The position numbers and the translations under genes were made by a program. 64,000 bases of DNA, taken from assembly GCA_965227905.1 (NCBI GenBank), contig OZ245780.1, positions 5,704,001 to 5,768,000 of the forward strand, given 5' to 3'. Shown here in pieces: positions 59,947-64,000 of this stretch. The DNA comes from CBDDHT01 sp965227905. Lineage in GTDB: Bacteria > Pseudomonadota > Alphaproteobacteria > Rhizobiales > Methyloligellaceae. The notes under the pieces were generated by a model that saw nothing but the letters and a program-made list of their open reading frames with translations, did no database searches and was not told the DNA's origin. How positions within the stretch are numbered: position 1 is the stretch's first letter; every line of letters starts with the position of its first letter.

Positions 59947-61370
59947 GCGACCGCGCCGCCCTGCTCATCGACTTCGGCAGCACATACACCAAGCTTCGTG
60001 CGATTGATCTCGATCGCGCCGAAATTCTCGCCACCGGGCAAGGTCCCTCGACCGTCGATACGGATGTAACGATCGGGCTGGATACGGCGCTCGCCAACCT
60101 GGAAGAGACGCTCGATGGTCTTCCTGAATTCGAGCACCGTCTTGCATCGTCAAGTGCCGCCGGCGGTCTTCGTATGGTTACGGTCGGCCTCGTCAAGGAG
60201 CTGACGGCCGAAGCCGCGCGGCAAGCGGCCCTCGGCGCCGGCGCAAAACTTGTGGGAACATTCGCCTACCGTCTGACAAGCGGCGATGTCGCCGAGATTT
60301 CGAACCTCAAGCCGGACATGATTCTGCTCGCCGGCGGAACCGATGGCGGCAATTCGGATGTTATCCGCCACAATGGCGCGCAACTCGCAGAGGCGAAACT
60401 GGATTGCCCTGTCGTTGTTGCCGGCAATCGCGAAACAACCGACGATCTCGCAGCCCTTCTTTCACGAAGCGGAAAAACGGTCTCTACCGCCAGCAATGTC
60501 ATGCCCGCCCTCGGCGAGTTGGACATCGAGCCGGCCCGCGCCGCCATCCGGCAGATCTTCATCGACCGCATCGTCCATGCCAAGGGGATCGACAAGGCTG
60601 CAGATCGTCTCGATGCCGTCCTCATGCCGACGCCTGCTGCTGTCATGGAAGGCGCGAAGCTACTTGCTGAAGGCACGAGCGCAACCCCCGGTCTTGGACC
60701 GCTGATGATCGTCGATATCGGGGGCGCGACAACCGATGTGCATTCCGTCGCGAGCGGAGAGCCGACGGAAGGCGGCGTGATCTGCCATGGATTGCCCGAG
60801 CCCTATGTGAAGCGCACGGTGGAAGGCGACCTTGGCTTGCGGATCAATGCGCGTTCCATTGTCGAGACCGTTGGGGTCCAGGCAATCACATCACGTTCGG
60901 GACTCAACGAAGCCTATGTGGAGGCTCTGCTTGATGCGATCTCCGACAATGTCGAGCGCCTTGCCGAGACGCCGGAGGAAGCGGCCTTCGATGCCGCTCT
61001 TGCCTGGGCCGCCGTCCGTGTCGCGGTCGCCCGCCACGCCGGCACCACGAAGGTCGTGCAAACTGTGACTGGGCCGGTAACGGTGCAGGAAGGCAAGGAT
61101 CTGAGCGACCTTCAAACAGTGATCGGAACCGGCGGCGTTCTGGCTTATGGGCTGACACCCGGCAGCATTCTGACGGCAGCGCTTGCGGATCCGCAGACAC
61201 CCATGTCATTGCGACCGAAAGCACCCGGGCTTCATATCGATGCCGACTACATGCTGTACTCGGCGGGCCTCCTTGCTGACGTTGCCCCGGAGGCCGGATT
61301 CGCGTTGGCCCGGAAAAGCCTGAAGAGATTCGAAACAGAGGTGCATCATGAGCAACGCCGTATCGGCTGA
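59943..61370 (+). CDS. glmL: Glutamate mutase accessory protein GlmL/MutL
   Basis: A 475-residue ASKHA-fold ATPase: ALLIDFGSTYTKLRAIDL (phosphate 1), MIVDIGGATTDVHSVASG (phosphate 2) and GGTDGGNSD. Such proteins are encoded between the S and E subunits of glutamate mutase and are thought to reactivate or protect the cobalamin enzyme. It is not the mismatch-repair MutL. The start overlaps glmS by ATGA and the end overlaps glmE by 23 bases. Confidence 0.9.
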   Translation: MSDRAALLIDFGSTYTKLRAIDLDRAEILATGQGPSTVDTDVTIGLDTALANLEETLDGLPEFEHRLASSSAAGGLRMVTVGLVKELTAEAARQAALGAGAKLVGTFAYRLTSGDVAEISNLKPDMILLAGGTDGGNSDVIRHNGAQLAEAKLDCPVVVAGNRETTDDLAALLSRSGKTVSTASNVMPALGELDIEPARAAIRQIFIDRIVHAKGIDKAADRLDAVLMPTPAAVMEGAKLLAEGTSATPGLGPLMIVDIGGATTDVHSVASGEPTEGGVICHGLPEPYVKRTVEGDLGLRINARSIVETVGVQAITSRSGLNEAYVEALLDAISDNVERLAETPEEAAFDAALAWAAVRVAVARHAGTTKVVQTVTGPVTVQEGKDLSDLQTVIGTGGVLAYGLTPGSILTAALADPQTPMSLRPKAPGLHIDADYMLYSAGLLADVAPEAGFALARKSLKRFETEVHHEQRRIG

Positions 61371-62844
61371 CGGAGGCCGCTGGCCATTCTCTGCAGAACA
61401 GTTTCCGGCCGATGTTTTTGCCGACATGCGCCAGCGCAATCTGTCGCGCTGGCAGACCGGCGCCGAGGTTGACATCGATGAAGCTGTCGCCTTTCACAAG
61501 TCCATGCCGCAATCCAAACAGCTTAGCGAGGTCATGCGAAAAGCTGACGCGGAAGGACGTTGCCTGACACAACCGCGTGGCGGCTTCGGCACCCTCGAGA
61601 TGCAGCTCGACCTGATGCGCAAGCTCGACCGCGACGGGCTCGCCGATATCGTGCCGACGACGACCGACAGCTATACCCGTAACGAGCAGTGGCACAAGGC
61701 GGCCACCGGCATCAAGGAATCGGAAAAAGCCGGACGCTCGATGCTCAACGGCTTTCCGATGGTCAATTACGGTCCCAAGGTCGCGCGCCAGCTCATCGAA
61801 GCGATCGACAAGCCGACCATCGTTCTCTCCGGAACGGCCATGCCGCGCCTCACTTCAGAGGTCGGGTATGCCGCCGGCTATACGGGATATCTCGGATCGG
61901 GCATCGCCTACACGACCTCCTACACCAAAGAGACGACGATCGAAGACGGCATCCGCAACTATCAGTATCTCGATCGTCTCGCCGCGCTCTATGCCGAGAA
62001 GGGCGTCACACTTCATCGCCGGCAACCCGGTTTCCTTACCGGAACCAATATCCCGCCATCCATCGCCATCATGACCTGCGTCCTCGATGCTCTGCTTGCC
62101 GCCAACCAGGGCGTCAAGGACTACGGGCTCGAACTCGGCCAGACGCTACACCTGATCCAGGACGCTGCCGCCATCCGTGCCTGCCGGGATCTCGTGCAGG
62201 AATATCTGCAGAAGGCAGGTTTTGCCGACATCTTCACGCCCGTCACCTCGCTCCATTGGATGGGCGCCTGGCCTTATGACGACGATCAGGCAGCGGCTCT
62301 CGTCAGCTATGGCGGAACGCTGGCAGCCGTCGGCGGCGCGGTGAGCGTCACAACCAAGAGCACCCACGAGGCCTTCGGTATCCCGACACCGGAGGCCAAT
62401 GTCGCCGGGCTCAAGACCACACGCATGGCCATTTACATGGCACGGCAAATTCGTCTCGCGGGCCTGCCGGAATATGAGCTTGAATGCGAGATGATCGGCA
62501 GGGAAGTCCGTCCCATCATCGACAAGGTACTTGAGATGGGCGACGGCGATGTCGCGCTTGGCTCGATCCGAGCCTTCGAGGCCGGTGTCATGGACGTCCC
62601 ATGGTCACCCAACCGTCACACCAAGAGCCGCATCATGCCCGCACGCGATCTCGACGGTTACCTCCGCATCCTGAGCCCGGGCCTCATGCCATTCCCCAAG
62701 GATGTGATGGACTATCACGAGGAGAAGCTGCGAAAGCGCGCGGAAGTCGAAGGCGTCGACTATGGCAACGATCTTGCCGTCGAGAGTGTCTACGAAATCT
62801 CGGAATCGCTGGAAAAGCTGATCCCGTTTCCGTACGCGGCATAA
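61348..62844 (+). CDS. glmE: Glutamate (methylaspartate) mutase large subunit
   Basis: A 498-residue TIM-barrel catalytic subunit. Characteristic parts: VTQ-like LTQPRGGFGTLEMQLDLMRKLDRDGLADIVPTTTDSYTRNEQW, NGFPMVNYG, PTIVLSGTAMPRLTSEVGYAAGYTGYLGSGIAYTTSYTKETTIEDGIRNYQY and FFP-type arginine-rich substrate residues. Length agrees with clostridial and haloarchaeal GlmE. It completes the mutase with glmS. No methylaspartate ammonia-lyase gene is in this window, so the fate of methylaspartate is open. Confidence 0.93.
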   Translation: MSNAVSADGGRWPFSAEQFPADVFADMRQRNLSRWQTGAEVDIDEAVAFHKSMPQSKQLSEVMRKADAEGRCLTQPRGGFGTLEMQLDLMRKLDRDGLADIVPTTTDSYTRNEQWHKAATGIKESEKAGRSMLNGFPMVNYGPKVARQLIEAIDKPTIVLSGTAMPRLTSEVGYAAGYTGYLGSGIAYTTSYTKETTIEDGIRNYQYLDRLAALYAEKGVTLHRRQPGFLTGTNIPPSIAIMTCVLDALLAANQGVKDYGLELGQTLHLIQDAAAIRACRDLVQEYLQKAGFADIFTPVTSLHWMGAWPYDDDQAAALVSYGGTLAAVGGAVSVTTKSTHEAFGIPTPEANVAGLKTTRMAIYMARQIRLAGLPEYELECEMIGREVRPIIDKVLEMGDGDVALGSIRAFEAGVMDVPWSPNRHTKSRIMPARDLDGYLRILSPGLMPFPKDVMDYHEEKLRKRAEVEGVDYGNDLAVESVYEISESLEKLIPFPYAA

Positions 62845-62974
62845 CGCAGACCAAACATATATCGCCAGTGTGCGTCAGAAGTCCGCCTTGTGCACCTAGC
62901 TTATCAACGAGCCTCCCGGACCGACAGACATCTCGGTCCGGGTGGCTCGCTGATAGTTCGACAGATTAGCTTAG

Positions 62975-63316
62975 CTAGCCTTTCGGCTTTGGTCGGCAGG
63001 TACCAGGATAAGCAACGTCATATCCCGCAGCCGCAGCCTCACATGAATTGCCGTATGTATTGCCATCGCACCCGCAAACCGGCATGTAAATCTTGATGCA
63101 TATCTCGGGCCGAGGCCTACATGTTCCGAATTGATCGCCTATTCCGCATGCACTTGCTACTTGAAAATCACACCACTCACTTTTTTTACATTGAATATTT
63201 ATAAATCCCCCACAAACAGGCACATTTATTATTTTTCCATCTCTTTTCAATTCCAGGGATGAGGCCCCGAAAGTGCCACCAACGAGAAATGCAACCATGA
63301 TAAAGATATTTTTCAT
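62975..63316 (-). CDS. Secreted Kazal-type protease-inhibitor-domain protein
   Basis: A 113-residue protein with signal peptide (NIFIMVAFLVGGTFGAS). The C-terminal half is a Kazal domain: CIKIYMPVCGCDGNTYGNSCEAAAAGYDVAYPGTC with the conserved C-G-C-D-G-x-T-Y-x-N-x-C. A preceding cysteine-rich segment (VCGGFINIQCKKSEWCDFQ...CGIGDQFGTC) may form another disulfide-rich unit. Bacterial Kazal proteins probably inhibit extracellular serine proteases of other organisms. GGAGG precedes the ATG by eight bases. It lies in AT-rich DNA. Confidence 0.85.
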   Translation of the reverse strand: MKNIFIMVAFLVGGTFGASSLELKRDGKIINVPVCGGFINIQCKKSEWCDFQVASACGIGDQFGTCRPRPEICIKIYMPVCGCDGNTYGNSCEAAAAGYDVAYPGTCRPKPKG

Positions 63317-63563
63317 TGATATATCCTCCATTATTTAGTTTTTTGATTATATTTTTTATATTAGAAAATTCAACAATAATTATTATTTTAATATTACATT
63401 CTACAAATGTCTCTCGCAATGCAGAAGCTCCACAGAGAAACAAGCTGATCCTCCATATAATCAAGTTGGATAACAGCGCAATTGGGCCCCTCTAAGGGAC
63501 TCGTATCCCTGTTTCCGGCGTGAGAGCCCGGCGTCCGAGGGCACGGCTGCAACGCAGGCCTTA

Positions 63564-64000
63564 TTACTTCGACTTCGAAGCGATTTCATCCAGACGGTCG
63601 AAACGGCAGCCCTTCTCGATCAACCGGCGAAGCTGACCTGTCTCGGTGGACGTGACCGGCAGGATGCCCCATGCCTTTCCGAGTTGTTCCAGTCCGAGCT
63701 TGAAGTCTGCGTCCCTGGCCGACGCAATCAGCATAAGTCCCCTTTGATAACTAGAGTAGCCATTGTCTGGAGCGGCACTCTTGTAACCGAACGTATGCAG
63801 CTTCGCGCCGATCTTTTCGTCCGTCTTGTTGACGTCGGTCACGCCGAGATAGGTCGCAGGCCAGCGCAGACCTTGATCACGCAGGTTTTCGGCGGCCGAG
63901 AGCTTCAACGCCAGCTTGAGCCACGGATGGTCAAAGAAGTTGAGCGGCTGGCTATCGGACCGCCAGTTGTTGCTGGTCAGCTGATCGCCGAAGCGGGTTT
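63564..64000 (-). CDS. C-terminal part of an unrecognised protein
   Basis: The minus-strand frame is open from the window edge to a stop at 63564, giving at least 145 residues without an in-frame ATG near the edge. The fragment begins TRFGDQLTSNNWRSDSQPLNFFDHPWLKLALKL and ends FDRLDEIASKSK. I do not recognise a domain; it is soluble, mixed helix. The beginning lies to the right of the window. Confidence 0.55.
   Translation of the reverse strand, partial: TRFGDQLTSNNWRSDSQPLNFFDHPWLKLALKLSAAENLRDQGLRWPATYLGVTDVNKTDEKIGAKLHTFGYKSAAPDNGYSSYQRGLMLIASARDADFKLGLEQLGKAWGILPVTSTETGQLRRLIEKGCRFDRLDEIASKSK

Noticed and set aside
59943..61370. DNA mismatch repair MutL
   Set aside because: The protein is an ASKHA ATPase with none of the GHKL motifs of mismatch-repair MutL, and it lies between the two glutamate mutase subunit genes.
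1..64000. CRISPR arrays, insertion sequences or prophage genes
   Set aside because: No regularly spaced direct repeats, transposase, integrase or phage structural genes were seen; the only clear acquired segment is the Zorya-like island.

Overview
The window looks like chromosomal DNA of a free-living, probably marine or soil, alphaproteobacterium of the Hyphomicrobiales type or a close relative. The evidence is moderately high GC, frequent GTG starts, dense operons with ATGA overlaps, both signature genes of the ethylmalonyl-CoA pathway (ccr at 3881-5176, ecm at 5891-7900), and many families common in that class (DUF3616, DUF4864, SxtJ, GluQRS, a YcbB-like L,D-transpeptidase). The genus cannot be read from sequence alone.

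Layout. At 1-126 is the start of a creatininase-like gene that leaves the window. 400-14710 holds housekeeping and accessory metabolism: an L,D-transpeptidase, a cysteine-rich permease diverging from a copper-chaperone-like protein, the ethylmalonyl-CoA pair, a DUF3616 protein, a secreted PAAR protein, an AEC transporter, a phosphoesterase, L-2-hydroxyglutarate oxidase, an SDR, and a LysR regulator diverging from a tautomerase. 14774-29266 mixes envelope and polysaccharide functions (O-antigen ligase/polymerase, D-Ala-D-Ala carboxypeptidase, Wzx-like flippase, and an SGNH hydrolase/SxtJ/DUF5989/carbamoyltransferase set with a methyltransferase) with GluQRS, AlkA-like glycosylase, HNH protein, DsbB, a DedA-like protein and tRNA-Leu(CAA). 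29371-37252 holds an acyl-CoA synthetase, a CAP-domain lipoprotein, a GMC oxidoreductase, TRAP permeases without a binding protein, and an IclR regulator.

37369-48080 is the most interesting metabolic region. A GntR/UTRA regulator is translationally coupled to a four-subunit fumarate reductase/succinate dehydrogenase-like complex. Next come a two-subunit class I fumarase/tartrate dehydratase, SuyA/SuyB-like sulfolactate sulfo-lyase, a D-tartrate dehydratase-like enolase-superfamily enzyme, and SlcC- and ComC-like sulfolactate dehydrogenases. SlcC, ComC and SuyAB form the known route that epimerises sulfolactate and splits it to pyruvate and sulfite. The coupled dicarboxylate enzymes suggest that a substituted C4 diacid, possibly a sulfonated one, is also degraded; that part is inference.

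48398-51386 is a visibly AT-richer island inserted after comC. It holds a compact, translationally coupled operon of a MotA-like protein with a long coiled-coil tail, a MotB/OmpA-like protein and an HNH nuclease, the gene content of a type II Zorya anti-phage system.

51648-58369 (minus strand) encodes an SsuABC/TauABC-type ABC importer with a Tat-exported binding protein, an OsmC protein, an acyl-CoA-dehydrogenase-fold protein, a TPR protein and a ferredoxin-reductase-like flavoprotein; a TetR regulator diverges from it. 59482-62844 encodes adenosylcobalamin-dependent glutamate mutase with its accessory protein. The right edge has a secreted Kazal-type inhibitor in AT-rich DNA and the C-terminal part of an unrecognised gene.
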